A DNA stretch of 64,000 nucleotides. It comes from Pseudomonadota bacterium. Lineage in GTDB: Bacteria > Pseudomonadota > Gammaproteobacteria > Steroidobacterales > Steroidobacteraceae. Each line of letters starts with the position of its first letter. The first letter of the stretch is position 1. The translations under genes were made by a program, and so were the position numbers. The notes beneath the pieces are model-generated. The model worked only from the letters and a program-made list of their open reading frames with translations, was not told where the DNA came from and ran no database searches. Below are positions 51,750 through 60,433 of the stretch, piece by piece. Where the stretch lies: NCBI GenBank assembly GCA_023391335.1, contig JAEWBG010000028.1:71408-135407 (forward strand), given 5' to 3'.

Positions 51750-52853
51750 CTACTCCGTCACAATCCGCGTGTCGCTGCGTCGCAGTTCGAGGGCAAATCG
51801 AATCAGAGCAATGATCAGCGCCAATACGACGGGACCCAAGAAGAGGCCGATCGCGCCGAACGCTGCGACGCCTCCCAACACGCCGATAAACACAGTTAAT
51901 GTGCCGACCGCTGCACGGCCTGATACCAGCATCGGACGCACGACGTTATCGACCAAGGACACGAGCAGTCCACCCCAGATCAATAAAAAGATCGTCGCGC
52001 CCCATCGGCCCTGCAGCGCGAGCACGATAGCAGCCGGAATCCACACGAGCGCTGTGCCGCCAAATGGCAACAGCGCTGCTAAAGCGGCAAGTACGCCGAA
52101 TACGACCGGCGAGGGCAGATGCACGATCAGGAACGAAATGCCGACGAGGGTGCCTTGAATGAGTGCCGTCAGCCCGGTGCCGTACACAATCGCGCGCGTG
52201 ACACCCGCGAGATGATCGAACAGCTTGTCTTTGTGGAGTTCCGACATCGGGATTAAATCGCGAACGGTGCGCAGCATCTCCGCGCCGTCGCGAATGAAGA
52301 AGAACATCATGAACATCATCAGCACGAAGCCGACGACCGCACCTACCGCGCCGAGAAAGACGCGCCCGCTCATCGAGGCGAGCGCCTGCAATAGGCTGCG
52401 TGAACCTTGAGCTGCCCACGAGCGAACCTGTGACACGTCGATGTCGAACGTGCGATCTAACCAACCCAATGCTTCTTGCACCTTAGGAACATTGGTGAGA
52501 TCAAGTACGTTGTTTCTGGACTCCGCTCCGACAGCAGTCTGCGCCTGTTGCAACAGTTCGTTCACTTGCGTGACGAAGGCCGTACCCAAGCCGGTGAGCG
52601 GGCCGATGATCACGACCACCGTGAGCGCCGTCAGCAAGAATGCAGAGATGTGCGCGCGCCCTTTCAGGCGTCTAGTCAGACGAATCTGCAGCGGATGGAG
52701 CAGGAAGGCGAGGAACATGGCCCACAGCAGCGGACCGATGAAAGGCTCGACGATTTTGAACAACGCGATGCCGAGCGTGACAGTCGTCAGCACCGCAAAC
52801 GTGCGTGCGTAGAAGCGATCGCGAGGCGCCACTGCTCGTTGCGGCGAGTTCAT
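51750..52853 (-). CDS. AI-2E family transporter (PerM/YdiK-like)
   Basis: 367 residues with about eight membrane helices. The paired N-terminal helices (VLTTVTLGIALFKIVEPFIGP and LLWAMFLAFLLHPLQIRL), the long cytoplasmic or periplasmic helix region (about 90-170) and PFGGTALVWIPAAIVLALQG with a C-terminal GPVVLALIIALIRFAL fit the AI-2E transporter/PerM superfamily. Substrate is unknown. Good ribosome site (ggag). Likely cotranscribed with hemC. Confidence 0.9.
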   Translation of the reverse strand: MNSPQRAVAPRDRFYARTFAVLTTVTLGIALFKIVEPFIGPLLWAMFLAFLLHPLQIRLTRRLKGRAHISAFLLTALTVVVIIGPLTGLGTAFVTQVNELLQQAQTAVGAESRNNVLDLTNVPKVQEALGWLDRTFDIDVSQVRSWAAQGSRSLLQALASMSGRVFLGAVGAVVGFVLMMFMMFFFIRDGAEMLRTVRDLIPMSELHKDKLFDHLAGVTRAIVYGTGLTALIQGTLVGISFLIVHLPSPVVFGVLAALAALLPFGGTALVWIPAAIVLALQGRWGATIFLLIWGGLLVSLVDNVVRPMLVSGRAAVGTLTVFIGVLGGVAAFGAIGLFLGPVVLALIIALIRFALELRRSDTRIVTE

Positions 52854-53049
52854 CTTCAGGCTCCGGTTTCTCGGTGGCGCTAAACGGGCCGCAATGCTAG
52901 CACCGCCTGAAGTACGTAGGTCTGTTCGGGATGGGTTTATTGCCGGTGTCGGCTGCGCAGGGCTAACATCGGCGCCGTGTTTCGGTGACAGCCGAGCGGT
53001 ACCGAGATCCTGCGTGTAGCGCTACGCTGGCGCATCGATGGAGAAATGT

Positions 53050-53358
53050 ATGAATGCCGAAATCTCAACCGATCAATTGGTGTCCGATTTGAAGAGCGTC
53101 GTCAGCGACGCCGAAGCACTGCTGAGTGCAACCTCCTCGCAAGCAGGCGAAAAGATCCAGGCCGTGCGGGCGCGTGCAGAGGAATCCTTGCGCCAAGCCA
53201 AGGCGCGATTGACCGCAATCGAACAAGATGCCGTGCGTCGCGCCAAGGAAATCGCAGACGCAACGGATGAATATGTTCGCGACAATCCTTGGCAGTCGGT
53301 CGGGATTGCCGCCGGCATCGGTCTACTGGTTGGCATGTTGCTCAGCCGCCGATCCTAA
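53050..53358 (+). CDS. DUF883 membrane-anchored ribosome-binding protein (ElaB/YqjD-like)
   Basis: 102 residues from ATG 53050, chosen for gagaa 5 nt upstream (ATG 53038 is also in frame). A coiled-coil helix (LVSDLKSVVSDAEALLSAT, RARAEESLRQAKARLTAIE) is followed by DEYVRDNPWQSVGIAAGIG, the C-terminal tail anchor of the ElaB/YqjD/DUF883 family. In E. coli these proteins bind ribosomes at the inner membrane in stationary phase. First of a yqjD-yqjE-yqjK-like trio. Confidence 0.9.
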   Translation: MNAEISTDQLVSDLKSVVSDAEALLSATSSQAGEKIQAVRARAEESLRQAKARLTAIEQDAVRRAKEIADATDEYVRDNPWQSVGIAAGIGLLVGMLLSRRS

Positions 53359-53364
53359 CCGCAC

Positions 53365-53766
53365 ATGCCAGATTCTCAGTCGCCTCCTGCCGCATCAGCA
53401 ACCGGGCTTTTTCATTCGCTGACCCATTTCGCGGGTACGCTCATCGGCCTGTTGCACACGCGGCTCGAGCTGCTGACGACTGAGGTCCAAGAAGAAATCC
53501 ATCGAGCCGCGGGCCTACTGATGTGGGCCTTCGTCGCGGCTTTCGCCGCGATGATGGCGTTGTTCCTTGCAGCCTTGACCGTGATCTTCGTCTTTTGGGA
53601 TTCGCATCGCGTGCTTGCCGCGCTGTCGATGGTGATCGTGTTTGTTCTCATCGCGTTGGGTGGCGCTCTGACACTGAACGCTCGGCTGAAGAACAAACCG
53701 CGTTTGTTGAGCGGCACGCTCACCGAACTCGCTCGCGATCGCGATCAATTGCGAGCCAAGTTGTAG
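53365..53766 (+). CDS. YqjE-like (phage-holin-superfamily) membrane protein
   Basis: 133 residues. Two membrane helices (LMWAFVAAFAAMMALFLAALTVIF and VLAALSMVIVFVLIALGGAL) after an amphipathic LTHFAGTLIGLLHTRLELLTTEVQEE helix, the usual pattern of YqjE/DUF1469. The family label holin is structural only; no lysis function is implied. 6 bp after the DUF883 gene. Confidence 0.88.
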   Translation: MPDSQSPPAASATGLFHSLTHFAGTLIGLLHTRLELLTTEVQEEIHRAAGLLMWAFVAAFAAMMALFLAALTVIFVFWDSHRVLAALSMVIVFVLIALGGALTLNARLKNKPRLLSGTLTELARDRDQLRAKL

Positions 53767-53781
53767 ACCGAAAGTTCAGCA

Positions 53782-54072
53782 ATGCCTTCCGAGTCCCGAT
53801 CATCTGCACTCACTCGACGTCGCGAGCAGCTCCAGCAGCGATGTGCCGTCGAGCGTGGTCAGCTAGCGCACGAAGTCGAGACGATCGAAACAGACCTTGG
53901 ACGCATTGATCGCGGCTTGCGAATGGTGCGCACGGTGGTTACCCACCCGGCGGTGATTTCCATCGGTGTTGCGGCGATCTCGATGTGGGGGCCGGGGCGC
54001 GCTCTGAAGCTTGTGGCACGCGGGCTGATGCTATGGTCAAGCGTGCGTCGGATGGGGAAGATCGTCCGCTAA
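53782..54072 (+). CDS. YqjK-like small membrane-associated protein
   Basis: 96 residues: a basic coiled-coil helix (RRREQLQQRCAVERGQLAHE) followed by a hydrophobic stretch (AVISIGVAAISMWGPGRAL) and a basic tail. Size, order and context correspond to YqjK in E. coli yqjDEK. Converges with the LytTR regulator gene (7 bp between stops). Confidence 0.7.
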   Translation: MPSESRSSALTRRREQLQQRCAVERGQLAHEVETIETDLGRIDRGLRMVRTVVTHPAVISIGVAAISMWGPGRALKLVARGLMLWSSVRRMGKIVR

Positions 54073-54079
54073 GCGAGTT

Positions 54080-54817
54080 TCAACCCTCGCCGCGGATTCG
54101 GCGCAACAGTTCTGCCGCGTGACGGCGGCTGACTTCCAGCACATCGCCGCAATCGCGCATTCTCACCACGTATTGTCCGGCATCGGTTCTCTCGACCGCA
54201 GAGATCTTTTTCTCTGCTACGAGTGCATTGCGATGAATGCGCACGAAATCGGGCGCGAATTCCTCGGCCAACGATTTCAGCGATTCGTCGATCAAGTTCT
54301 CGCCGTTGACGTGCTTAACGGTGACGTACTTTTGATCGGCGAGGAAGTAATAAATATCCGAGATCGGAATGAGCTTCAGTTGTTCGCCGAGCCGCGCACA
54401 GATCTGCTCGCGCCGATGTTCGACGCGGGCCGATTCGGCGACTTTAATCAGTCTGCTCGGCGAGATACGCGCCGCGTGACGCAATGCGTGTGCCAGTTTT
54501 TCTTTGCGCACTGGCTTCAATAAGTAACCGACTGCTTCGGTTTCGAAGGCTTCTACCGCGTATTGATCATAGGCGGTGGTGAAGATGATAGCGGGTGGGT
54601 CTTCGAGACTGTCGATGTGCCGTGCGATTTGAATCCCGGAGAGCCCAGGCATGCGGATGTCGAGTAGAACGACATCGGGCCGTTGCGCACTACACTGCGC
54701 CAAAGCCTCTTCGCCGTTGCTGGCTTCGGCAATCACTTCGCAATCTTCGAACTCGGCAATCAGGCGGCGCAAGCGGTCGCGAGCCGGAGGCTCATCGTCC
54801 ACGATCATCAGTTTCAT
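54080..54817 (-). CDS. LytTR-family response regulator (AlgR-like)
   Basis: 245 residues from ATG 54817. Receiver domain: MIVDDEPPARDRLRRLI, phospho-Asp in DVVLLDIRMPGLSGIQ, TTAYDQYAVEAFE and LLKPVRKEKLAHAL. C-terminal LytTR DNA-binding domain with IYYFLADQKYVTVKH and FVRIHRNALVA. It is paired with the histidine kinase gene just upstream. In Pseudomonas AlgR with AlgZ controls type IV pili and alginate and is next to hemC, as nearly seen here. Confidence 0.93.
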   Translation of the reverse strand: MKLMIVDDEPPARDRLRRLIAEFEDCEVIAEASNGEEALAQCSAQRPDVVLLDIRMPGLSGIQIARHIDSLEDPPAIIFTTAYDQYAVEAFETEAVGYLLKPVRKEKLAHALRHAARISPSRLIKVAESARVEHRREQICARLGEQLKLIPISDIYYFLADQKYVTVKHVNGENLIDESLKSLAEEFAPDFVRIHRNALVAEKKISAVERTDAGQYVVRMRDCGDVLEVSRRHAAELLRRIRGEG

Positions 54818-54876
54818 GTTGGAAGCATCTTTGGAAGTTGTTCGATGAGGACCAAGCCAGGCAGCGTGGTCTGCGA

Positions 54877-55959
54877 TCAATCTTCAGTGCCCGCAGCATA
54901 CGGAAATATCAGCCGCGCGCAAAATTCGCCCTCGGTTTGCTCGATTGTCACGCGTGCTTGACCTGGCCAGGCGAGTTCGAGTCTTTGACGGATGTTTTCC
55001 AACGCCATCCGATTGCCTTCGCGTTCGCTGTAGCCGGCAGCCGGCGGAATGGGATTGCGCACTTCTAATTCCAGCATCGGATCCTTGCGGCGGCCGGTAA
55101 TCCGAATGTGCCCGCCTTCGGAGAGCATTTCGATGCCGTGATACACCGCGTTTTCCAATAGCGGCTGCACGATCAGGCAAGGTACATGCGCATCCATCGG
55201 TAGCTCATCGATGTCCCAGGTCACCCGCAATCGATCGCCGAGCCGCAACTGTTCGATGCGCTCGTGCGTGCGCGCGATGTCCAGTTCTTCTTCTAAGGTG
55301 ATTTGCGTGTTCGCGTCGTGGAGGCTCGCGCGAAACAGATCGGCGAGATCCTCGACCGCTTGCTCGGCCTGCGCCGGATTCGAGCGCGTCAATGCGGCAA
55401 TCGTGTTCATGCTATTGAACAGGAAATGTGGCCGTATGCGCGCCTGCAAAGCACGAATTCGTGCGAGTGCTTCCATCTCGATGCTGCGTTTCCATTCGGC
55501 ACTCACATAGAAATAACGCAGCGCGAGAGCACTCACGATGAAGCCGACCGCGAGATTGCGCAGTAGAAATCCCGCGTGGTCTTGCGGGAAGAGCGGATCG
55601 GGCTGTTCGGGCAGGGAATAGAACTGGCCGATTTGATAGACGACTTCGGAGACAACGCCGACCGTGAGTACGAGCAAGAACAACGCGAGCGAAGATGCTC
55701 GTGCCGGTGCGATCCGCTGTAGGTAAGGACGCATGCGACACAGAACGGCCGCGCAGGCGAGTCCCATCCACAGCAGGAACAGCGAGCACGTTGCCAGATC
55801 GATCCAAAAGTTGCTGTGTAGAGCTTGGCGTGCAATCGCAAATATGATCGCGACCAACTCGACGATTAGTACCACGGCCAGCACCGCGCGCGGGCGGCAC
55901 AAATCCGGTACGAAGAAGGCAGGCGCCGTGGCACGCAACTGCGATTGGGTCGCGGCCAT
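54877..55959 (-). CDS. LytS-type sensor histidine kinase (AlgZ/FimS-like)
   Basis: 360 residues from ATG 55959; longer upstream frames overlap the dehydrogenase gene. Four membrane helices (for example VLIVELVAIIFAIA and ASSLALFLLVLTVGVVSEV) precede a His_kinase domain with the phospho-His in IRPHFLFNSMNTIAAL, then a HATPase region: CLIVQPLLENAVYHGI and GNRMALENIRQRLEL. No periplasmic sensor domain is seen, like AlgZ. 59 bp separate it from its regulator. Confidence 0.9.
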   Translation of the reverse strand: MAATQSQLRATAPAFFVPDLCRPRAVLAVVLIVELVAIIFAIARQALHSNFWIDLATCSLFLLWMGLACAAVLCRMRPYLQRIAPARASSLALFLLVLTVGVVSEVVYQIGQFYSLPEQPDPLFPQDHAGFLLRNLAVGFIVSALALRYFYVSAEWKRSIEMEALARIRALQARIRPHFLFNSMNTIAALTRSNPAQAEQAVEDLADLFRASLHDANTQITLEEELDIARTHERIEQLRLGDRLRVTWDIDELPMDAHVPCLIVQPLLENAVYHGIEMLSEGGHIRITGRRKDPMLELEVRNPIPPAAGYSEREGNRMALENIRQRLELAWPGQARVTIEQTEGEFCARLIFPYAAGTED

Positions 55960-55967
55960 GCCAGCGG

Positions 55968-56864
55968 CTAATTTTCGGGAGGAAGTTTCGAATCGCGCGC
56001 TGCTGCGAACAGCGCGTCCTTCAAGCGAAATAGCGTGGAGATGTCTTCGTCTCCGTGTCCTTGTTCGATGAGCCGTCGGTAATGCACGAGCGTCATTTCG
56101 ATAAGCGGCAGTTGCACGCCGTGCGCGGCCGCCATCGCGCGGCAGATTTTCAAATCCTTCTCGTGCAAGCGGACGCGAAAGCCTGCGGGGTAGTCGTCGT
56201 GAACGATGTTGGGCGCGCGATGCACGAAGTACCAACTGGAGCCTGCGCCCTTCCCGAGCGTGTCGATCAGTTTGTCCAGCGGCAGGTCTTCTGACTTGGC
56301 AAAGGCCATCGCTTCGGCCACCGCTTGGATGACGCCTGCACACATGATTTGATTGGTCGCTTTCGCAGCTTGGCCCGAGCCGCTCGCGCCGAAGTGAGTC
56401 ACCGCTCGGCCCATGGCTTGCAGAATCGGCAACGCGCGTTGGAATGCAGATTCCTCGCCACCCACCATGACGGCAAGTGTGCCGTCGCGAGCACCTTCGG
56501 TTCCGCCGCTGACCGGTGCATCGAGGAAGTGAGCGCCGCGTTCTCGCAGTCTGAATGCTGCCGAGCGCGCAGTGCTTGCGCTCACGGTCGAGCAATCGAT
56601 CACCAAGGTATCTTTTCTGATGTGCGGCAGCAGTGCGCCGACTATCGACAGCACATCGTCATCCGCCGAAACGCACATGACGATTGCATCGCAGAGTGCC
56701 GGCAGCTCTTCGGCGGTTGCTACCGCTTTGCAGCCCGTCTCGCGCGCGAGCGCATCCGCCTTTTCCTTGGTGCGATTCCAGACTGCGGTGAGTAGTCCGT
56801 GCTTGTGTAGATTGCGCGCCATCCCTTGGCCCATGGCGCCCAAACCGATAAATCCAACTCGCAT
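55968..56864 (-). CDS. 3-hydroxyisobutyrate dehydrogenase-family NAD(P)-dependent reductase
   Basis: 298 residues. N-terminal VGFIGLGAMGQGMARNL dinucleotide loop with WNRTKEKA, the substrate-binding DAPVSGGTEGARDGTLAVMVGG, the catalytic-lysine helix GSGQAAKATNQIMCAG and the C-terminal RLHEKDLKICRAMAA. Beta-hydroxyacid dehydrogenase; substrate could be hydroxyisobutyrate, tartronate semialdehyde or succinic semialdehyde. Only 8 bp upstream of the kinase gene, but a functional link is not obvious. Confidence 0.92.
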   Translation of the reverse strand: MRVGFIGLGAMGQGMARNLHKHGLLTAVWNRTKEKADALARETGCKAVATAEELPALCDAIVMCVSADDDVLSIVGALLPHIRKDTLVIDCSTVSASTARSAAFRLRERGAHFLDAPVSGGTEGARDGTLAVMVGGEESAFQRALPILQAMGRAVTHFGASGSGQAAKATNQIMCAGVIQAVAEAMAFAKSEDLPLDKLIDTLGKGAGSSWYFVHRAPNIVHDDYPAGFRVRLHEKDLKICRAMAAAHGVQLPLIEMTLVHYRRLIEQGHGDEDISTLFRLKDALFAAARDSKLPPEN

Positions 56865-56883
56865 CGTGCGCCAGCTCCGCGCG

Positions 56884-57342
56884 TTATTTGCAGAGCACGT
56901 CCATGGTCGCCTTCGCCGAGGCGCGTGCGGCGTCGAGCTCCTCGCTCGTCAGGTAACGACGCTCGCCGTTGGCTTGCTGCTCATACAGCTTTTGCGAGTT
57001 CATATATTTGTCGTAGCGCTCGCGTGCCTGTGTGCACTTCTCGGCTTTGTCTTTTGCGCTGAGCTGAGCGGCCTGCTGCTGATCGGCTTGCTGGTTCGCT
57101 GCTTGTTGCCGCGACTTGTCCTGTTCTTGCAACCGCTTCATGTCCGCTTCTTGGCGAGCTTGCATCGCGACCACGTCGGTCTTCTGCGATTGCACGTTGA
57201 GACGTTCGGCTGGCAACGTCGCGGGCTTATCCGTGTAGAGCACGTTGCCCTTGTCGTCCTTGTACTTGTAGACGTCGGCATGACTCTGCACCGCGAGCAG
57301 TACTGAGGCAGCCAGGGTGAGAGTCGCAACGGTTCGCAGCAT
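56884..57342 (-). CDS. Periplasmic DUF4124 protein
   Basis: 152 residues. Signal peptide (VATLTLAASVLLAVQSHA), then the DUF4124 signature DVYKYKDDKGNVLYTDKP, a long Gln/Lys-rich helix (residues 55-105) and a C-terminal segment with EKCTQARERYDKYMNS. The family is widespread in gamma- and betaproteobacteria and its role is unknown. Starts 20 bp after the glnB-like gene upstream. Confidence 0.9.
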   Translation of the reverse strand: MLRTVATLTLAASVLLAVQSHADVYKYKDDKGNVLYTDKPATLPAERLNVQSQKTDVVAMQARQEADMKRLQEQDKSRQQAANQQADQQQAAQLSAKDKAEKCTQARERYDKYMNSQKLYEQQANGERRYLTSEELDAARASAKATMDVLCK

Positions 57343-57362
57343 GGGAATCTCCAGATACAGCG

Positions 57363-57701
57363 CTACAGGGCTTGCGTGTCGGTTTCGCCCGTTCGAATGC
57401 GCACCACGTGATTCAACTCGGTCACGAAAACTTTGCCGTCGCCCATTCGCCCGGTGTTCGCGACGTTGCGCAACGTTTCCAAAACCTCATCCAACCGATC
57501 GTCGGCAACGGCGATCTCGATCTTGCACTTGGGCAAGAAATCGACGACGTATTCAGCGCCCCGATACAGCTCGGTGTGGCCGCGCTGCCGGCCGAAGCCG
57601 CGCACCTCGGTCACGGTGATTCCTGCGACGCCGGCCTCCGACAATGCCTCTCTGATCTCATCGACTTTGAAAGGCTTGACGATTGCAGTGACCAGTTTCA
57701 T
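57363..57701 (-). CDS. PII signal-transduction protein (first copy)
   Basis: 112 residues from ATG 57701. KLVTAIVKPFKVDEIREAL, the T-loop RGHTELYRGAEYVVDFLPK with the uridylylated Tyr51, and the ATP site GRMGDGKVFV are intact. It may be GlnB or GlnK; being separated from amtB by a strong terminator, with its own upstream gap (57702-57840), it looks independently expressed and may be the GlnB-like copy. Confidence 0.95.
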   Translation of the reverse strand: MKLVTAIVKPFKVDEIREALSEAGVAGITVTEVRGFGRQRGHTELYRGAEYVVDFLPKCKIEIAVADDRLDEVLETLRNVANTGRMGDGKVFVTELNHVVRIRTGETDTQAL

Positions 57702-57840
57702 CAATTTCGCCATGCACTTGCGTGCGAGGGGCGTCGGCTCGAGGTGCGCGGCAGTGTATCAGGAAGGGTTCCGAATCGGATTAAGACAGTCCCTGCCATG
57801 ACGATGGACTGTGCGCTGGATCACGCTTGAACTCACGGAC

Positions 57841-57871
57841 AAAAAAGAACGGGCGCCTTAGGCGCCCGTTC
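57841..57871 (-). terminator. Rho-independent terminator of amtB
   Basis: Perfect 11-bp GC-rich stem (57847-57857 with 57861-57871), 3-nt loop, followed on the minus strand by six T. It lies 37 bp past the amtB stop. A second stem, ccggcc/ggccgg, lies just before it near 57881-57898. Confidence 0.93.
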
Positions 57872-57907
57872 GAGTCGAGTTCCGGCCGTCCGGCCGGCGG
57901 GTGGAAC

Positions 57908-59434
57908 TTAGAGGCTGTAGGCGCGTTCGCCGTGCTCTGCGGTATCGAGACCTTCCGTCTCGACTTCTTCCGTGACGCGCAGGCCGATGACCACATCCAC
58001 GACCTTGTAGCAGAGGAACGCCACCACGCCTGACCACACGATCGTGATGCCCACACCCCAGAGCTGCGAGATCACCTGCGTGCCCATGCCGGCATAGCCC
58101 CAAGTACCTGCAACATAGTCGTAAATGCCCGTGCCGCCGAGGGCCGGGCTGTTGAACACGCCTGTCAGAATCGCGCCCAAGATGCCGCCGACGCAGTGCA
58201 CTCCGAACACATCGAGCGAGTCGTCGTAGCCGAGCGCGCTCTTGAGCTTGGTTACCGCGAACAAGCACACCACACCAGCGAGCAGACCGAGCACGATGCT
58301 GCCCATCGGGCCGACCCAACCGCATGCCGGGGTGATCGCGACCAATCCTGCCACCGCCCCAGAAGCTGCGCCGAGCATCGTCGGCGTACCGCGGAAAATC
58401 CATTCGCCGAACGTCCAACCGAGCACGGCAGCCGCCGTAGCCAGGAACGTGTTGATGAACACCTGAGCCGCGAAGCCGTTCGCTTCGAGATTCGAACCCA
58501 CGTTGAAGCCGAACCAACCGACCCACAGTAGCGCGGCACCGATCATGATGAAGGGGACGTTGTGCGGAGCCATGGCCGTCGTGCCGTAGCCCTTGCGCTT
58601 GCCGATCAGCAAGCAACCGACGAGACCGGCGATGCCTGCGTTGATGTGCACGACTGTGCCACCCGCGAAGTCCAGTGCGCCTTTCTGGAACAGGAAGCCC
58701 GCCGTCTTTCCGGCTGCCTCAGCTGCGGCGGCGTCGGTGTACGCATCCGGACCGGCCCAGTACCACACCATGTGCGCGATCGGCAGATACGAGAACGTGA
58801 ACCACAACACCATGAACAACAGCACTGCAGAGAATTTCATGCGCTCTGCGAATGCGCCGACGATCAGGCAGGGCGTGATCGCCGCGAACGTCATTTGGAA
58901 AGCGCAGTAGACGTATTCAGGGATGTAAACGCCCTTGCTGAAAGTCGCTGCAGGAGTGGGGTTCCCCGCCGCGTCCAACAATCCGCTCAAAAACAGTTTG
59001 CTAAATCCGCCGAAGAACGCATTGCCCTCGGTGAACGCAACGCTGTAGCCGTAGATGGCCCAGAGCAGCGACATCAAACTGAACGTGACGAAGACTTGCA
59101 TCGAGAGCGACAGGATATTTTTCGCTCTGACCATGCCGCCGTAAAACAGTGCGAGTGCCGGCACGGCCATCATCAACACCAACAGCGTGCTGACGAGCAT
59201 CCACGAGATGTCGCCCTTTTCGTAGTGGATTGCTGCAGGTGCTGCAGCGGGTGCGGCTTCTGCGGGAGCAGCCGTCGCTTGATCGGCAGCCGGTGCCGCA
59301 GCTTCAGTCGTGGCAGGCGTTGCTGCCGGCGTGTCCTGCGCGGATGCGAGATCCGGCCCGATGAGGCCGAGCGCGAATAGCGCGAGGCTCCACAGGAAAG
59401 TGAGCGCGCGGCTCGTTGCCAAAGGTCTTTTCAC
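57908..59434 (-). CDS. amtB: Ammonium transporter AmtB
   Basis: 508 residues. A signal peptide (LTFLWSLALFALGLIGPDLASA) and an Ala/Pro/Glu-rich linker of about 45 residues precede eleven membrane helices, longer than E. coli AmtB at the N-terminus. Key motifs: DISWMLVSTLLVLMMAVPAL, the phenylalanine gate region, FAGGTVVHINAGIAGLVG with the first pore His and GVHCVGGILGAI with the second. Works with GlnK, which blocks the trimer when nitrogen is plentiful. 63 bp downstream of a PII gene. Confidence 0.96.
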   Translation of the reverse strand: MKRPLATSRALTFLWSLALFALGLIGPDLASAQDTPAATPATTEAAAPAADQATAAPAEAAPAAAPAAIHYEKGDISWMLVSTLLVLMMAVPALALFYGGMVRAKNILSLSMQVFVTFSLMSLLWAIYGYSVAFTEGNAFFGGFSKLFLSGLLDAAGNPTPAATFSKGVYIPEYVYCAFQMTFAAITPCLIVGAFAERMKFSAVLLFMVLWFTFSYLPIAHMVWYWAGPDAYTDAAAAEAAGKTAGFLFQKGALDFAGGTVVHINAGIAGLVGCLLIGKRKGYGTTAMAPHNVPFIMIGAALLWVGWFGFNVGSNLEANGFAAQVFINTFLATAAAVLGWTFGEWIFRGTPTMLGAASGAVAGLVAITPACGWVGPMGSIVLGLLAGVVCLFAVTKLKSALGYDDSLDVFGVHCVGGILGAILTGVFNSPALGGTGIYDYVAGTWGYAGMGTQVISQLWGVGITIVWSGVVAFLCYKVVDVVIGLRVTEEVETEGLDTAEHGERAYSL

Positions 59435-59497
59435 TGTCGTTCTCCTACGGAAGAGATAGCTCGATTTGTGGATGTGCCAGGATTGCTCTGTTAATAC

Positions 59498-59836
59498 TCA
59501 AACTGCTTCAACACCGATTTCGCCCGTGCGAATCCGCACTGCCTGCTCCAGATCGATCACGAAGATTTTTCCGTCACCGATCTTCCCGGTGCGTGCGACA
59601 TTCGTGATCGCTTCCACGACTTGCTCTGCGATGGAATCGTCAACGGCGAGCTCGATCTTCGTCTTCGGTAAGAAGTCGACGCGATACTCCGCGCCGCGAT
59701 AGAGCTCTGTGTGTCCCCGCTGTCGTCCGAAGCCCTGCACTTCGGTTACCGTGATGCCTTGAACGCCGATATCCGCGACGGCCTGACGAACATCATCGAG
59801 CTTGAATGGCTTGATGATCGCGGTGATCAACTTCAT
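59498..59836 (-). CDS. glnK: PII signal-transduction protein, amtB-linked (GlnK-type)
   Basis: 112 residues from ATG 59836. KLITAIIKPFKLDDVRQAV, the T-loop RGHTELYRGAEYRVDFLPK with Tyr51 and GKIGDGKIFV are intact. Very close to the copy at 57363. Its position just upstream of amtB and behind a sigma-54-like promoter is the classic glnK-amtB arrangement. Confidence 0.95.
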   Translation of the reverse strand: MKLITAIIKPFKLDDVRQAVADIGVQGITVTEVQGFGRQRGHTELYRGAEYRVDFLPKTKIELAVDDSIAEQVVEAITNVARTGKIGDGKIFVIDLEQAVRIRTGEIGVEAV

Positions 59837-59908
59837 TGCGTTACGGCTCCCGTTCGTGAAGCGAGCGCCGTTGACTAGGTCGAGCAGACGTTCGCGCCGG
59901 TACGGAAA

Positions 59909-59924
59909 TGCATCTTCTATGCCA
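59909..59924 (-). promoter_or_regulatory. Candidate sigma-54 promoter for glnK-amtB
   Basis: On the minus strand TGGCATAGAAGATGCA, with the -24 GG and -12 GC separated by exactly 10 bases as in the consensus TGGCAC-N5-TTGCA. It would start transcription about 60 nt before the glnK ATG. Confidence 0.6.
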
Positions 59925-59983
59925 CGATTTCGTGCATGAGAAACGTAGGCGGGGAGGCTGTGTGCACACCGCAATCGCACTGC

Positions 59984-60007
59984 GCTGGTGCGCAAAAAAT
60001 CACCAGC
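59984..60007. promoter_or_regulatory. Inverted repeat, possible enhancer site upstream of glnK
   Basis: gctggtg (59984-59990) and caccagc (60001-60007) are perfect 7-bp arms with a 10-bp A-rich spacer, about 60-75 bp upstream of the sigma-54 site. The halves resemble NtrC half-sites but in the reverse orientation, so a match to NtrC is uncertain. The rest of the 319-bp gap 59837-60155 shows no gene. Confidence 0.4.
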
Positions 60008-60155
60008 TGCTTCAGTGCAGGGCAGTTTTGAATTCTGGTAAGCCGCTCAGCGGTGCACGTGCGTGCATCGTGGTCACAAAGCGGGCGCATTTGTGTGCTT
60101 GCCACGCCCGCAGCCGGCTTCTACATTGCGGCCTCGCTACATCGGAGAATCTTTG

Positions 60156-60416
60156 ATGGACCCACGCTCACTCGACGATCTCGCCCGCCGCTTGTCTGCG
60201 GCCGTTCCGCCTGGATTGGTTGCACTTCGCAATGACCTGGAAGCGAACTTCAAAGCGATCCTGCAATCCGGGATTGCGAAGCTGGATCTGGTGTCACGCC
60301 AAGAGTTCGATGTGCAAGCGGGCGTGCTGCGCCGCACTCGCGAGAAGCTGGAAGCGCTTGAGGCTCGCTTGGCGGCGTTGGAAGGGACGAAGAACTCGAC
60401 GGAAAGTACGGGGTAA
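60156..60416 (+). CDS. ubiK: Ubiquinone biosynthesis accessory factor UbiK
   Basis: 86 residues from ATG 60156 (ribosome site ggagaa). The N-terminal LDDLARRLSAAVPPGL, DLEANFKAILQSGIAKLDLV and VSRQEFDVQAGVLRRTREK, ending in a leucine-rich coiled coil (LEALEARLAALE), are the YqiC/UbiK pattern. UbiK trimerises with UbiJ and aids aerobic ubiquinone synthesis. A CACGGAG repeat starts 17 bp after the stop. Confidence 0.93.
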   Translation: MDPRSLDDLARRLSAAVPPGLVALRNDLEANFKAILQSGIAKLDLVSRQEFDVQAGVLRRTREKLEALEARLAALEGTKNSTESTG

Positions 60417-60433
60417 GAGCAGAAAAGAGTATC

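Noticed and set aside
53365..53766. Prophage holin
   Set aside because: It belongs to the YqjE family in a yqjDEK cluster; no phage genes are present.
55960..56595. Long N-terminal extension of the histidine kinase
   Set aside because: It runs through the dehydrogenase gene in another frame and has no membrane or sensor features.
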